A stretch of 64,000 nucleotides of DNA from Pyrococcus kukulkanii (GTDB lineage Archaea > Methanobacteriota_B > Thermococci > Thermococcales > Thermococcaceae): contig NZ_JARRIB010000004.1 in assembly GCF_041647995.1 (NCBI RefSeq), positions 62,001-126,000 of the forward strand, written 5' to 3'. Positions 29,020 to 37,357 of the stretch are shown here, piece by piece. The notes beneath the pieces were generated by a model. That model was given only the letters and a program-made list of their open reading frames with translations, was not told the origin of the DNA and made no database searches. The position numbers and the translations under genes are program-made. The first letter of the stretch is position 1, and the number at the start of each line of letters is the position of its first letter.

Positions 29020-29139
29020 TATACGGATTTCTAAAACCGAAAGTTTAGAACCGCTTTTCTTTCCAAAAAAGATCAATAAAGTCGAGTGTTAGGAGTTAAA
29101 ATTTTTGGAAAAGAGATAACAAAATAGAAAAATTATCGG

Positions 29140-31314
29140 TCACCTGATCTTAGCCCCAAGCTTTACTTCTTTATCGGGCATCAGGAGGGCAACGTTTTCA
29201 CCGTCATCCGCTGCCAGTAGCATTCCCTGACTTTCGATCCCTCTGAGCTTCTTGGGCTCTAGATTGGCAACAACGACCACGTACTTGTTAAGCAACTCCT
29301 CTGGCCTGTAATACTTTTTGAGACCTGCAACTAAGGTTCTAACTTCCCCGCCGAGATCGACCTTAACGACGTAGAGCTTGTCGGCGTTTGGATGATCTTT
29401 AACTTCGATTATCTTTCCAACCCTTAAGTCAAGCTTTGCAAAGTCATCAAAGCTTATATAACCCACTTTTTCTCCCTCCTTTTTCTTTTTCTCCTTCTTC
29501 TCTTTATATCCCAACTTTCTCAAGATTACCTCACTCTCTTCGCCAAGCTTCTCCTTTGCGACCTTGACAACAAGCTCCTTCTTATAGTACTTATCGAGGA
29601 GTAGCTTAGCCCCCTCAGGATTACCCTTTGCCATGAACTTCAGGATGAAGTAGATTATCTGTTCGTCCGTAACTTTCTTGAACAGTATCTCAGGCTTCCT
29701 AACTTGATGTCCTGCAGGAAGCTCCTTAAACTTCCATTCTTTGACTTCATCAAGGTTCAGGAGGTGCCATATCTTCTCTCCGGTATCTGGAAGGAAAGGC
29801 TCGATAAGTATTCCGAGGGCTTTAACTATCTGGAGGGAGATGTTTACTGTGGTTGCGGTCCTCTCTCTGTCCGTCTTTGCAGTCTTCCATGGTTGCTTGT
29901 GGTCAAAGTACTTGTTGCCGAAAGATGCTAGGGCCATTACTCTCTTCAGTGCATCCTTGAATCTGTACTCCATTATAAGCTCTCCAACTTCTTTGAATGC
30001 TCTCTCTATCTCCTCGAACGCCTGCTTATCTAGCTCATCCAGCTCTCCCCTCTCCGGAATAACTCCATCGAAGTACCGGTTGACGAAGGTCATCGCCCTA
30101 TGAACGAAGTTCCCTAAGTTGTTGACGAGCTCCTCGTTAATCTTTGTCTTAAACTCCGCAAAGCTGAAGTCAGAATCCCTAGTTTCCGGCATTATGGTGG
30201 TTAGGTAGTACCTGAGGTAGTCGGCGGGGAAGACATCCAGAAACTCGTGCAACCAGATGGCCCAGTTCCTGCTTGTTGAGAACTTCTTGCCCTCCAAGTT
30301 CAAGTACTCGTTCGCTGGAATGTCGTAGGGAAGGTTCCACTCCGCCTCAACCTCCTCATCCTTGTACTTACCATAGGCCATCAGAAATGCAGGCCAGAAT
30401 ATCGCGTGGAATGGAATGTTGTCTTTCCCTATGAAGTGTATCACCCTAGTTTGCCCGTCAAGGTTAAGCCAGTACTTCTTCCACTCATTCGGTTTTCCAA
30501 TCCTCTTGAAGTACTCCATAGTTATCGAAATGTACCCTATCGGAGCCTCGAACCACACATAGAGAACCTTGCCTTTCATATCCTCTTCATTTAGGGGAAC
30601 AGGAATTCCCCACTCTAAGTCCCTAGTTATGGCTCTATCCTCTAGCCCCTCCTTGATCCATCCAAGAACCATGTTTTTAACGTTGGGCTTCCAGTGCTTT
30701 TCCTCTATCCACTTCTTGAGCCTTCCCTCAAAGTCCTTCATCTTTATGTAGTAGTGGGCTGAGTCTCTGAACGTTATTGGATTCCCACAGATGTTACATC
30801 TCGGATTTATCAGGATTTCTGGAGTGAGAGGTCTCCCACAAACCTCACATTGATCTCCTCTCTGGTTTTCGGCCCCACAGTAAGGGCATGTTCCTATGAC
30901 GAATCTATCTGGCAAGAACATCTTGTCGTGCTCACAGTAGGCTTGCTTTGTGACCTTCTTAACTAGGTGTCCATTTTCCAGCGCTTTGAGGAAGAACTCT
31001 TGGCTTAGTTTATAGTGAACGGGTAATTCGGTTCTTCCAAAGAAGTCGAAGCTTATCTTTGCTCTCTGGAACGTTATCTTTATATGCTCGTGGTACTCAT
31101 CTACTATTTCCCTGGGACTTCTTTTCTCTTTTATTGCCCTGAAGGATATTGGAGTACCGTGCTCGTCTGTTCCGCAGATGAAAACGACTTCTTCCCCTTT
31201 GAGCCTTAGGTACCTTACGAATATGTCAGCAGGTAGATAGGCCCCTGCTAGGTGGCCAGCATGTATCGGCCCATTGGCGTAGGGAAGAGCAGAGGTGACC
31301 ATATAGCGAACCAT
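29140..31314 (-). CDS. metG: Methionyl-tRNA synthetase
   Basis: 724 residues. Class I motifs HAGH (in GPIHAGHLAGAY) and KFSTS (in LEGKKFSTSRNWAIW), a double zinc knuckle (CPYCGAENQRGDQCEVCG and CNICG), and a C-terminal EMAP-II/Arc1p-like tRNA-binding domain beginning near FDDFAKLDLRVGKI. The linker contains a lysine/glutamate-rich stretch (KEKKEKKKKEGEK). Start ATG at 31314 follows GGAGGTGG; an upstream in-frame ATG at 31341 would put that site inside the gene. Confidence 0.95.
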   Translation of the reverse strand: MVRYMVTSALPYANGPIHAGHLAGAYLPADIFVRYLRLKGEEVVFICGTDEHGTPISFRAIKEKRSPREIVDEYHEHIKITFQRAKISFDFFGRTELPVHYKLSQEFFLKALENGHLVKKVTKQAYCEHDKMFLPDRFVIGTCPYCGAENQRGDQCEVCGRPLTPEILINPRCNICGNPITFRDSAHYYIKMKDFEGRLKKWIEEKHWKPNVKNMVLGWIKEGLEDRAITRDLEWGIPVPLNEEDMKGKVLYVWFEAPIGYISITMEYFKRIGKPNEWKKYWLNLDGQTRVIHFIGKDNIPFHAIFWPAFLMAYGKYKDEEVEAEWNLPYDIPANEYLNLEGKKFSTSRNWAIWLHEFLDVFPADYLRYYLTTIMPETRDSDFSFAEFKTKINEELVNNLGNFVHRAMTFVNRYFDGVIPERGELDELDKQAFEEIERAFKEVGELIMEYRFKDALKRVMALASFGNKYFDHKQPWKTAKTDRERTATTVNISLQIVKALGILIEPFLPDTGEKIWHLLNLDEVKEWKFKELPAGHQVRKPEILFKKVTDEQIIYFILKFMAKGNPEGAKLLLDKYYKKELVVKVAKEKLGEESEVILRKLGYKEKKEKKKKEGEKVGYISFDDFAKLDLRVGKIIEVKDHPNADKLYVVKVDLGGEVRTLVAGLKKYYRPEELLNKYVVVVANLEPKKLRGIESQGMLLAADDGENVALLMPDKEVKLGAKIR

Positions 31315-31394
31315 TTTATCCACCTCCTGTTGTGTGGGCATTAAACTTTTCCTTTAATTTAAACATTACGGAGGGTTATTTAGGCGGGAAGAAA

Positions 31395-32252
31395 TTATGT
31401 AAGTTTATGCATATCAATATTCAACTCGACCCAATTCTCTCTTCCTACTTTGTAAACTTTTATTAATCCCATCTGCTCCAGCCTGCGGACCATTCTCCAC
31501 ACAGTTGTCTTTGGAAGGTCAAGGGCTTTTCGAAGGTCTGCTTGACTACTTCTTCCTCCCACATCTAGCAAGTACTTAATTGCCCTTATCTCATCGTCAT
31601 TTAGGTTATATTGTTTTGCGATTTTTCCTATCTTATCTTCAAAGTAAGAGAGTTTGCGTCTTGGCTTTCTTTTCTTCAAGAAGAACGCAACAATAGTAGT
31701 AAACACTAAGGCCATAATTATCAATGGAACTACTTTCCTTAAGGGGAACCTTTCCTCTGCTAATAAACTTGGAAAAGTATAATATATCGTCACGTTTCCT
31801 GGTCCTATTAAGACTGTGTTATTTCCAATTATCCTTATTGGAATGTCCGAGAGTCCAACGATCTCCGCGCCTTGTGGGAGTATTATTTCAGCGGGGGCCC
31901 TAGGTAGGTTCAGATTGAGTGTCCATAAGCTACCCTCATTGGATACTAAGCCGCTCGCTGTATAAATAATCCTTACACGTGTTGAATTACGAGTTTCAAT
32001 GAACAGGGAACTATTCTGGAGGGTATAAGGAAGTCTGTATTTGTCTTCACATACAACTAAAATATCACTAATATTGTTTCCTATTAGGGGCACTCGGATT
32101 AGGATTTCATAATCTTCTGGATATATAATTTCGTCAATAGTAACATTCCCATCTTCCCACACTAGTACCCTTAGTTTGCCTACTATATAGCCGTAGGACT
32201 CTGGGAGAAAAAATGCTCCAAGTAAAATTAGAATTATTAAGAGTCTTTTCAC
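31395..32252 (-). CDS. Membrane-anchored winged-helix transcription regulator (COG2512 type, copy 2)
   Basis: 285 residues, same plan as the regulator at 24305: signal/anchor at the N-terminus, beta-rich outside domain ending in LSDIPIRIIGNNTVLIGPGNV, one membrane helix (VVPLIIMALVFTTIVAFFL), then a winged helix with RAIKYLLDVGGRSSQADLRKAL, recognition helix LPKTTVWRMVRRLEQMG and wing LIKVYKVGRENWVELN. The recognition helices of the two copies differ at only a few positions, so they may bind similar sites. GTG start overlaps the previous stop. Confidence 0.82.
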   Translation of the reverse strand: MKRLLIILILLGAFFLPESYGYIVGKLRVLVWEDGNVTIDEIIYPEDYEILIRVPLIGNNISDILVVCEDKYRLPYTLQNSSLFIETRNSTRVRIIYTASGLVSNEGSLWTLNLNLPRAPAEIILPQGAEIVGLSDIPIRIIGNNTVLIGPGNVTIYYTFPSLLAEERFPLRKVVPLIIMALVFTTIVAFFLKKRKPRRKLSYFEDKIGKIAKQYNLNDDEIRAIKYLLDVGGRSSQADLRKALDLPKTTVWRMVRRLEQMGLIKVYKVGRENWVELNIDMHKLT

Positions 32253-33193
32253 TCATTGTCCCCTCCTGTTCTTGTCAGGTAGTTTATTATTCGTGAGGCC
32301 CTTATAACCCTCAAAGTTGCTATCTCCATCCTTCCGAGTTTTATATCTTCATCTGCGAGTTCTAATTCAGTAATTGCAATATTTCTTAACTCACTTTCGT
32401 TTTCTTTTTTCGCCGCTATCTTGAGCTTTAATATTAACACTTTCTTCTCATCTCTAAGTAGTGCTTTCATAAGGCTAATGTGCATTTCTTCCAATGAGTG
32501 TTGAAAGAGCATCAATGAATCAAGGTTTTTAGTTAATAGAGACAGGGCCTCTATATATCTTCCTTGCTTTTTCAAGTTCTCAGCTTCTTTGAGTATCCCT
32601 TCATATATTGAAGCCTTCTCAATCAAAGCATCTCTACTCTTGTTTTCGGGTAGGGCTACTGCGACTTGGATCGCATATTTAATTGTGCTATTGTACTTTT
32701 GTAATAGTATTACAACTTCTTCCTGAAGATCAGAAAAAGTTTTGGGGCTTATACTCTCTATCTTAGAGTGTAATGAGTTATGGGCAAATTTTAGGCTCTC
32801 TTTGGCTGCTTGGTAATTCCCTTCTTTTAAGTACTCTTTGGAGGAGTTCAGTATCTTTTTGAGGCCTTCATCGTCCAGTATCTCTGCATAATATTCAAGC
32901 CTTTTTATCTCCCCTTCAAGTTTATTTGACTTTTTTACAGGTTTAATAAGTGAGAGCTCCTTAACAACGATTTCCGTTACCATGTTCGATGCTGAGATTA
33001 TTGATTTCGGATCATTAGCAGATTTAAGGATCTCTGATATTTTTTCCGCTGAAGCATGATTTATCGGCTTTATTAGATCATAATTTCTTTTTAAAACCTT
33101 AACTAGTCCATCCCAATCGTATCCCTGGCTTAATGCCAATAAAGGCGACATTAAAAGTACCAAGGTAATCAATATGGATATTTTCCTACGCAT
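32249..33193 (-). CDS. Secreted alpha-helical protein, partner of the membrane regulator (copy 2)
   Basis: 314 residues. Signal peptide RRKISILITLVLLMSPLLALSQ, then helical hairpins rich in Lys, Glu and Leu (GNYQAAKESLKFAHNSLHSKI, GRYIEALSLLTKNLDSLM, KLGRMEIATLRVIRASRII). Shorter than and clearly related in style to the protein at 23199. It is translationally coupled to the membrane winged-helix gene as in copy 1. Divergent from the methyltransferase gene at 33274, with an 80-base shared promoter region. Confidence 0.75.
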   Translation of the reverse strand: MRRKISILITLVLLMSPLLALSQGYDWDGLVKVLKRNYDLIKPINHASAEKISEILKSANDPKSIISASNMVTEIVVKELSLIKPVKKSNKLEGEIKRLEYYAEILDDEGLKKILNSSKEYLKEGNYQAAKESLKFAHNSLHSKIESISPKTFSDLQEEVVILLQKYNSTIKYAIQVAVALPENKSRDALIEKASIYEGILKEAENLKKQGRYIEALSLLTKNLDSLMLFQHSLEEMHISLMKALLRDEKKVLILKLKIAAKKENESELRNIAITELELADEDIKLGRMEIATLRVIRASRIINYLTRTGGDNE

Positions 33194-33273
33194 ATGAAAT
33201 CACCTTGTACCTACCTGATCGTTTATGAACGAATGTCTTAAAAAGTTTTGAAGCTGGAATTAAGGGGAGATAT

Positions 33274-34389
33274 ATGGAGAAGTATGGAGTTATATTTGGA
33301 AAAAATTATGAGCTAAGTCTAATCGAGTTAAAGGCTTTTTCAAGAAGATTTAGGTTAGGGATTAGAATTCTTGAAGAACATCCTGGATCTCCAAATGCTT
33401 CGTACGTTATAATAAAAGCCAAAAGAGACATAGAAAAGTACTTCAGATTTATTGGAGGGTCAATTAAGCTTGTTAGGATAGTCGGAGAGGGATTGGAGGC
33501 TGTAAAATACTTAGAATATGCAAGACTGTTCACGGTAAGCCTGTATGGAAGGGAGGATTGGAGGCTGTGGAGGAAGCTTGGCTCAATGGTTAAAAAAGTC
33601 TTCAAGGAAAAAGATTCGACAAAATTCTTCAAACCAGCAAAAGTCTATGCCATGCCAAGTGAGCTCATACTAAAGGGCTTTCCGGAAACTAAAGACGTAG
33701 TATTCTTTTTTGGAAACGGTGAAGTGCTCGTTGGCGAAACCGTTAAAATTACTAATCCCTTTGAGCTGAAGAAACTTGACGTTGAGAAGCCTGTTGTAAG
33801 GCCTACGATCTCTATCCCTCCAAGGCTTGCGAGAATAATGGTCAACCTCTCCGAGGTCAGGAGGGGAAATGTTCTTGATCCTTTCTGTGGAACTGGGACT
33901 ATAATAATGGAGCTCCTTCTGCAGGGGCTGACAGCCTACGGTAGTGATATCAGCGAGGAGAGGATCAGGGATACAGGGAGAAATGTTGATTGGCTTAGGA
34001 AGGAGTTTAGAGTAAAGCATTCGGCAAGCTTGAGGGTATGTGATGTAAGGAGGTTAAAGAAGTGCTTTAGGACAAGGTTTGATGCGATAATTACCGAGCC
34101 CTACATGGGTAAAGCTCTGAAGACGAAACCAACAAGGAGCGAAGCTACAAAGATAGCTAGAGAGCTTGACAGGCTCTATTATCAGGCCTTCGAGAGCTTT
34201 GCTGATGTTCTAAAGAGAAATGCTAGAGTCATTTTTGTATTTCCAGCATTCAATTTGGCTGAGGGAGGAATATATAGGAGGAACAGACCTTGGCTTGATG
34301 AGCTCGGATTTGAGGTTATAGCTTCCGTTTTGGATAGAGATGGAAAGCATAAGATAGTGAGGGATATCCACGTAATAAGAAAAAAGTAA
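33274..34389 (+). CDS. SAM-dependent RNA methyltransferase (Trm11/TrmG10-like, COG1041)
   Basis: 371 residues. The N-terminal 170 residues are a THUMP-like RNA-binding part; the C-terminal Rossmann domain has SAM motif I NVLDPFCGTGTIIMELLLQG, motif II YGSDISEERI, and motif IV TEPYMGK in place of the usual (D/N)PPY. The IRKK end is natural. The family methylates N2 of tRNA guanosines such as G10. The TEPY catalytic motif differs from TrmG10, so the exact base is open. ATG follows GGGAGATAT. Confidence 0.75.
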   Translation: MEKYGVIFGKNYELSLIELKAFSRRFRLGIRILEEHPGSPNASYVIIKAKRDIEKYFRFIGGSIKLVRIVGEGLEAVKYLEYARLFTVSLYGREDWRLWRKLGSMVKKVFKEKDSTKFFKPAKVYAMPSELILKGFPETKDVVFFFGNGEVLVGETVKITNPFELKKLDVEKPVVRPTISIPPRLARIMVNLSEVRRGNVLDPFCGTGTIIMELLLQGLTAYGSDISEERIRDTGRNVDWLRKEFRVKHSASLRVCDVRRLKKCFRTRFDAIITEPYMGKALKTKPTRSEATKIARELDRLYYQAFESFADVLKRNARVIFVFPAFNLAEGGIYRRNRPWLDELGFEVIASVLDRDGKHKIVRDIHVIRKK

Positions 34390-34390
34390 T

Positions 34391-34414
34391 CAAAAAAAGG
34401 TTCCCTGTGGGAAC
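34391..34414 (-). terminator. Hairpin plus T-run ending the tnpB-relic/RNA unit
   Basis: On the minus strand GTTCCC-ACA-GGGAAC (34400-34405 with 34409-34414) is followed by seven T residues (34392-34398). It sits at the extreme 3' end of the structured GC-rich region and two bases after the convergent methyltransferase stop. Confidence 0.6.
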
Positions 34415-34745
34415 ACCCTCCACACGGTCGCCCGTGCTTCATCGGGCATGGCCAAAAGCACCTTCAAGTGAGGTGTATAAAATTTCAGCCCTAAAGGGCA
34501 AGATTCCCAGCTCACAAATGAGTGAGTGGGATAACTCTCTAAGTTAAAAGGGTCCCTACTCTCACTAATAGGGGAACCCATTTGTCCTTCCGTTTCCGCT
34601 ACCAGTTGTAGTGCAACTGGTGTGGTTGGCTTCGCGCTCCCGCTCACATTGGGGCCACCGGCCGCCTCAGGCGGGAGGTCATCAGCCTTCGGGCCGGACG
34701 GAAACGGTCCCAAAACAAAAGCACACTCAAAACCTAAAAAAATTA
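34392..34745 (-). mobile_element. 3' relic of an IS200/IS605-type tnpB gene
   Basis: The minus strand has a continuous reading frame whose last about 110 codons (from LGFECAFVLGPFPSG through GPKADDLPPEA, PTTPVALQLVAETEG and ending VFPQGTFF) read like the Pro/Ala-rich C-terminal tail of archaeal TnpB proteins, stopping at 34390. Upstream of it the catalytic DED domains and zinc ribbon are missing. GC content is far above the neighbourhood. The assignment to TnpB is from general resemblance, the overlap with structured RNA and the position of the hairpins; it needs a protein search. Confidence 0.45.
34415..34710 (-). ncRNA. GC-rich multi-hairpin RNA (candidate omega/reRNA)
   Basis: Perfect pairings nest in order: a nine-base closing stem CCGTTTCCG/CGGAAACGG (34590-34598 with 34699-34707) encloses ACCAGTTG/CAACTGGT (34601-34608 with 34614-34621), CCGCC/GGCGG with a three-base loop (34662-34674) and GCC-TTCG-GGC (34685-34694). 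A GCCCG/CGGGC hairpin (34430-34447) and the terminator lie further 3' on the minus strand. TnpB elements carry such a guide-RNA scaffold at the gene's 3' end. Which strand is transcribed is inferred from the terminator. Confidence 0.55.
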
Positions 34746-34932
34746 CGATTACAAAAACACATGAATGCAACAAAAGAAACCATCAAAAGAACAGCCTAAA
34801 ACCACTACAATATTTTCCAGCCCTTAGAATTTCAATAGGTCATCTTTGCAGCTCTATAAGTGACTTTGGACTTGCTGATCCCTTAACGGAAGCGGGACTT
34901 ATCCAAGTGACATTTATATCTCTTCCAATCCA

Positions 34933-35152
34933 TCAACTTTCTCGGGGGCAGGAAGTTTTGTAAATTTCATTGCGTGTCATTGCATTGGTGGGCTCGGCTC
35001 GGGTTTCCGTCAACGGTAGGGCGATGAAACCCTCGGTGACGAGGTTGAGTTGTTGCCGTGAATCCTCAGAATCGCCGTGATGACTGCCTTGTATCACAAC
35101 AATACAGGACGGGAGAACGGTTCCTTGGTAAATGCATAAACAGAACTCTTGA
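34933..35152 (-). mobile_element. Second tnpB-like 3' relic with GC-rich hairpins
   Basis: On the minus strand a frame ends SRQQLNLVTEGF, IALPLTETRAEPTNAM, TSCPRES, stop at 34933. The segment GFIALPLTETRA is matched by GFTTLPLTETQA in another relic on the plus strand at 40805-40855, so both derive from one protein family, probably TnpB. Hairpins include CCTCG-GTGA-CGAGG (a GNRA tetraloop, near 35030) and TGTAT/ATACA near 35090. No start, no catalytic part. Between the two relics (34746-34932) nothing coherent is seen. Confidence 0.4.
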
Positions 35153-35199
35153 ATCTTCATTGATAGCCTTAGGTAATCATTAACTGTCTCGAACTTTTA

Positions 35200-35258
35200 G
35201 GGGAAAGGCAGAGCAAGCTCAACTGGAGGAGCCTCAACTTTAACTAAGCCCTTTCCCC
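35200..35258. repeat. Inverted repeat GGGGAAAGG / CCTTTCCCC
   Basis: Nine-base perfect arms at 35200-35208 and 35250-35258 separated by 41 bases. It lies between mobile-element relics and may be the end or a hairpin of the same decayed element. Confidence 0.5.
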
Positions 35259-35321
35259 AGGATATGACTCTCTAAAGAGTTTTAGAAGTTTTCTTTATGC
35301 TTCATGGGAGGAATAAAACCC

Positions 35322-35480
35322 TTATGCCCCCCTTCGAGCGTGCTTAGCTAATTTCCCGTAGTACTCAACCTCCTCTCCCTCATTGAATGTTACATAGTTG
35401 AGGATCTCTTTGGGAGAGATTATTTATCCTTAAGTGCCTCAATAACCTTCTCCATGTGCTTCCTAAGCTTAGCTCTCAGC
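35322..35480 (-). pseudogene. Relic of a small gene
   Basis: Two adjoining minus-strand frames look protein-like: KHMEKVIEALKDK ending at 35420, and, one frame over, PKEILNYVTFNEGEEVEYYG then KLAKHARRGA ending at 35322. Together they suggest the end of a decayed gene with a frameshift. No start codon or ribosome site fits. Family unknown. With the relics before it, this makes 34390-35520 free of intact genes. Confidence 0.35.
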
Positions 35481-35524
35481 AATTAGACACATCTAAAAAG
35501 ATTTTTTGAAAAGAAGCTTTAAAA

Positions 35525-36415
35525 TCATTTTATTATCTCCTCCTTTATCGTCTCCGCTATCTCCCTTATTGCCTGTGATGCCTTTGACTCTGGAAATACC
35601 TCAATGAATGGCTTAAGCATCGACATGCTCTTCGGAATGGCGGAGTCGTAAGGTATCTCGCCTAAGACGGGAATTCCCTCCTCCTCTGCCCATTCCCTAA
35701 GCTTCGTGAACCCAGGATTTATGTCGGCCTTGTTTATTATCAGGTAGGCAGGCTCGTGGAAGTGTTGGACGACCTTGTAAACCCTCTGAACGTCGCTCAG
35801 CGAGGCTGGAGTTGGCTCAGCTATTAGAATTGCTACGTCGGCCCCTCCAACGCTCGCTATCACCTGACAGCCGATTCCTGCAGCTGAATCAACTATCATA
35901 TGCTCTAGGTTTTGCTCCTTCATTATCTGCTTGGCCCACTCCTTCTCCTCTGTAACCAGCTTACCGCTCTCGGGCCTTCCTACGTCAAGTTGGGCTGAGA
36001 TTATTGGGAAGCCGTACTTGGTTATAGCCCTCCTTATCACTCCAGAGCGAACCTGCTCCAGCGTTATCGTTCCTGGGACAGGGCACACTAAACCGCAAAC
36101 GTTGCAACCCTCACAGGTGAGCTCGTTAACCACATAGTTTCCTTCATCGTCAACGTAGATGCACTCGTAGGGACACCTCATCTGGCAGATTCCACAGCGG
36201 ACGCACGTTTCCGTGTTAATTCTAGCTATCTTCGCTCCTATGTGCTCTCTCTCCTCCTCCCACTCTGTTACTCCTAGGAGCAAACCCAGGTTAGGGGCCT
36301 CGGCATCTGCATCAACCGCTATTAGCCTGTACTCATCCTTGAGCAGGTAGAGTAAGGACGCTGTAACCGTGCTCTTGCCAACACCACCCTTACCGCTCGC
36401 TATAACTATCTGCAT
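35525..36415 (-). CDS. MinD-superfamily P-loop ATPase with inserted ferredoxin domain (second of pair)
   Basis: 296 residues. Deviant Walker A ASGKGGVGKSTVTA at the N-terminus, Walker B-type IVDSAAGIGC, and between them two [4Fe-4S] ferredoxin motifs CVRCGICQMRCPYEC and CEGCNVCGLVCPVPG. This is the COG1149 type, related to Mrp/NBP35 cluster carriers. It probably loads or inserts a metal-sulfur centre in an ATP-dependent way. Four bases downstream of its paralogue; both under the TTAGG-n4-CCTAA operator at 37301. Confidence 0.9.
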   Translation of the reverse strand: MQIVIASGKGGVGKSTVTASLLYLLKDEYRLIAVDADAEAPNLGLLLGVTEWEEEREHIGAKIARINTETCVRCGICQMRCPYECIYVDDEGNYVVNELTCEGCNVCGLVCPVPGTITLEQVRSGVIRRAITKYGFPIISAQLDVGRPESGKLVTEEKEWAKQIMKEQNLEHMIVDSAAGIGCQVIASVGGADVAILIAEPTPASLSDVQRVYKVVQHFHEPAYLIINKADINPGFTKLREWAEEEGIPVLGEIPYDSAIPKSMSMLKPFIEVFPESKASQAIREIAETIKEEIIK

Positions 36416-36419
36416 TTTA

Positions 36420-37283
36420 TCACCCCCTCAAGAACTCGTAAATCCTCTCAGCAATTCTCCTGAATATCTCAGCTTCGGGATAATCAGTCGTTACAATTGG
36501 AGTTCCAGAAACGTACGTTTTTACGATGTTCTCGCTGTACGGTATCTCCGCTATTACTTTGGCGTTATACCTCTCCGCTCTCCTATAGACCTCGTTAACA
36601 TCACCCAGATTCGCCCTGTTTATCACGACCCAGGTTTCAATTCCCATAAGCTTGCCGAGCTGTAAGATCAGCTCAGTATCGTGGATTCCTAGGGGAGTTG
36701 GCTCAGTGACCGCTATTAAGAGCTGAGATCCCTCGATGGCCTTTGAAACTGTATTCCCTGTTCCTGCAGCTGTATCAACTATCAAGATCTCGTAGTCAAG
36801 GTTTTTGAGCCTCTTCTTAGCGGCAACTACTAATGGCATTGACCTCTCTTCTCCCTCCCTGAGCTTTCCGGTCACGAGGGTGAAGCCATAGGGGGTTGGC
36901 GTAACGTACGTGTGACCAATAAGCCTTGAGCCTTCCTGAATTGCTCCAGGAACTGGACAGACTATCTCACAGGCCCTGCAGCCCGAGCACAGTGTGGGCA
37001 TTAGGAAGGGCGTTCCGTCCTTCAGGGTTATTATAGCGTGCTCCTCACAGACCTCCGCGCACTTCCTGCACTTTATGCACTTTGAATAGTCGAACTTTGG
37101 CATGAACTGGTTTACCTCCTCCTCGTTCTGCAGCTCAACCCCTAAGAGGAGGTGATCATTTGGAGCCTCAACGTCTAGGTCAGCCAAGATAAGCTTAAAT
37201 TTCTTCGCGAGTTCAACCGCAACGTTTATGGCAACTGTTGATTTGCCTGTTCCACCCTTTCCACCGCTTATCGCTATCTGCAT
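36420..37283 (-). CDS. MinD-superfamily P-loop ATPase with inserted ferredoxin domain (first of pair)
   Basis: 287 residues. Walker A ISGGKGGTGKSTVAIN, ferredoxin motifs CIKCRKCAEVCEEHA and CSGCRACEIVCPVPG, switch motif ILIVDTAAGTGN. About 40 percent of positions appear to match the downstream paralogue by eye, so the two likely form a heterodimer. ATG preceded by GGAGGTGAGGAG. Homologous pairs are commonly encoded with NifX-like proteins, which in this window is the gene at 22146. Confidence 0.9.
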   Translation of the reverse strand: MQIAISGGKGGTGKSTVAINVAVELAKKFKLILADLDVEAPNDHLLLGVELQNEEEVNQFMPKFDYSKCIKCRKCAEVCEEHAIITLKDGTPFLMPTLCSGCRACEIVCPVPGAIQEGSRLIGHTYVTPTPYGFTLVTGKLREGEERSMPLVVAAKKRLKNLDYEILIVDTAAGTGNTVSKAIEGSQLLIAVTEPTPLGIHDTELILQLGKLMGIETWVVINRANLGDVNEVYRRAERYNAKVIAEIPYSENIVKTYVSGTPIVTTDYPEAEIFRRIAERIYEFLRG

Positions 37284-37300
37284 CTCCTCACCTCCGAGAA

Positions 37301-37314
37301 TTAGGTCAGCCTAA
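37301..37314 (-). promoter_or_regulatory. Palindromic operator TTAGG-n4-CCTAA before the MinD-like pair
   Basis: TTAGG TCAG CCTAA sits 18 bases upstream of the ATG and next to a TATA-like TTTTAAAAATATT on the minus strand. Same arms, same spacing and same position relative to the gene as at 22613, with the shared flanking text CACCTCCGAGAA on the plus strand. Confidence 0.75.
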
Positions 37315-37357
37315 TATTTTTAAAATTTGTGCGTATGCTCAAATCTGTTTAATCTGA

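Noticed and set aside
34611-34963. Plus-strand frames in the GC-rich block
   Set aside because: They run across the structured RNA and show no protein character; the minus-strand frame and terminator fit better.
34970-35130. Possible second C/D-box RNA (GTGATGA near 35074)
   Set aside because: No CTGA box is found at the required distance on that strand.
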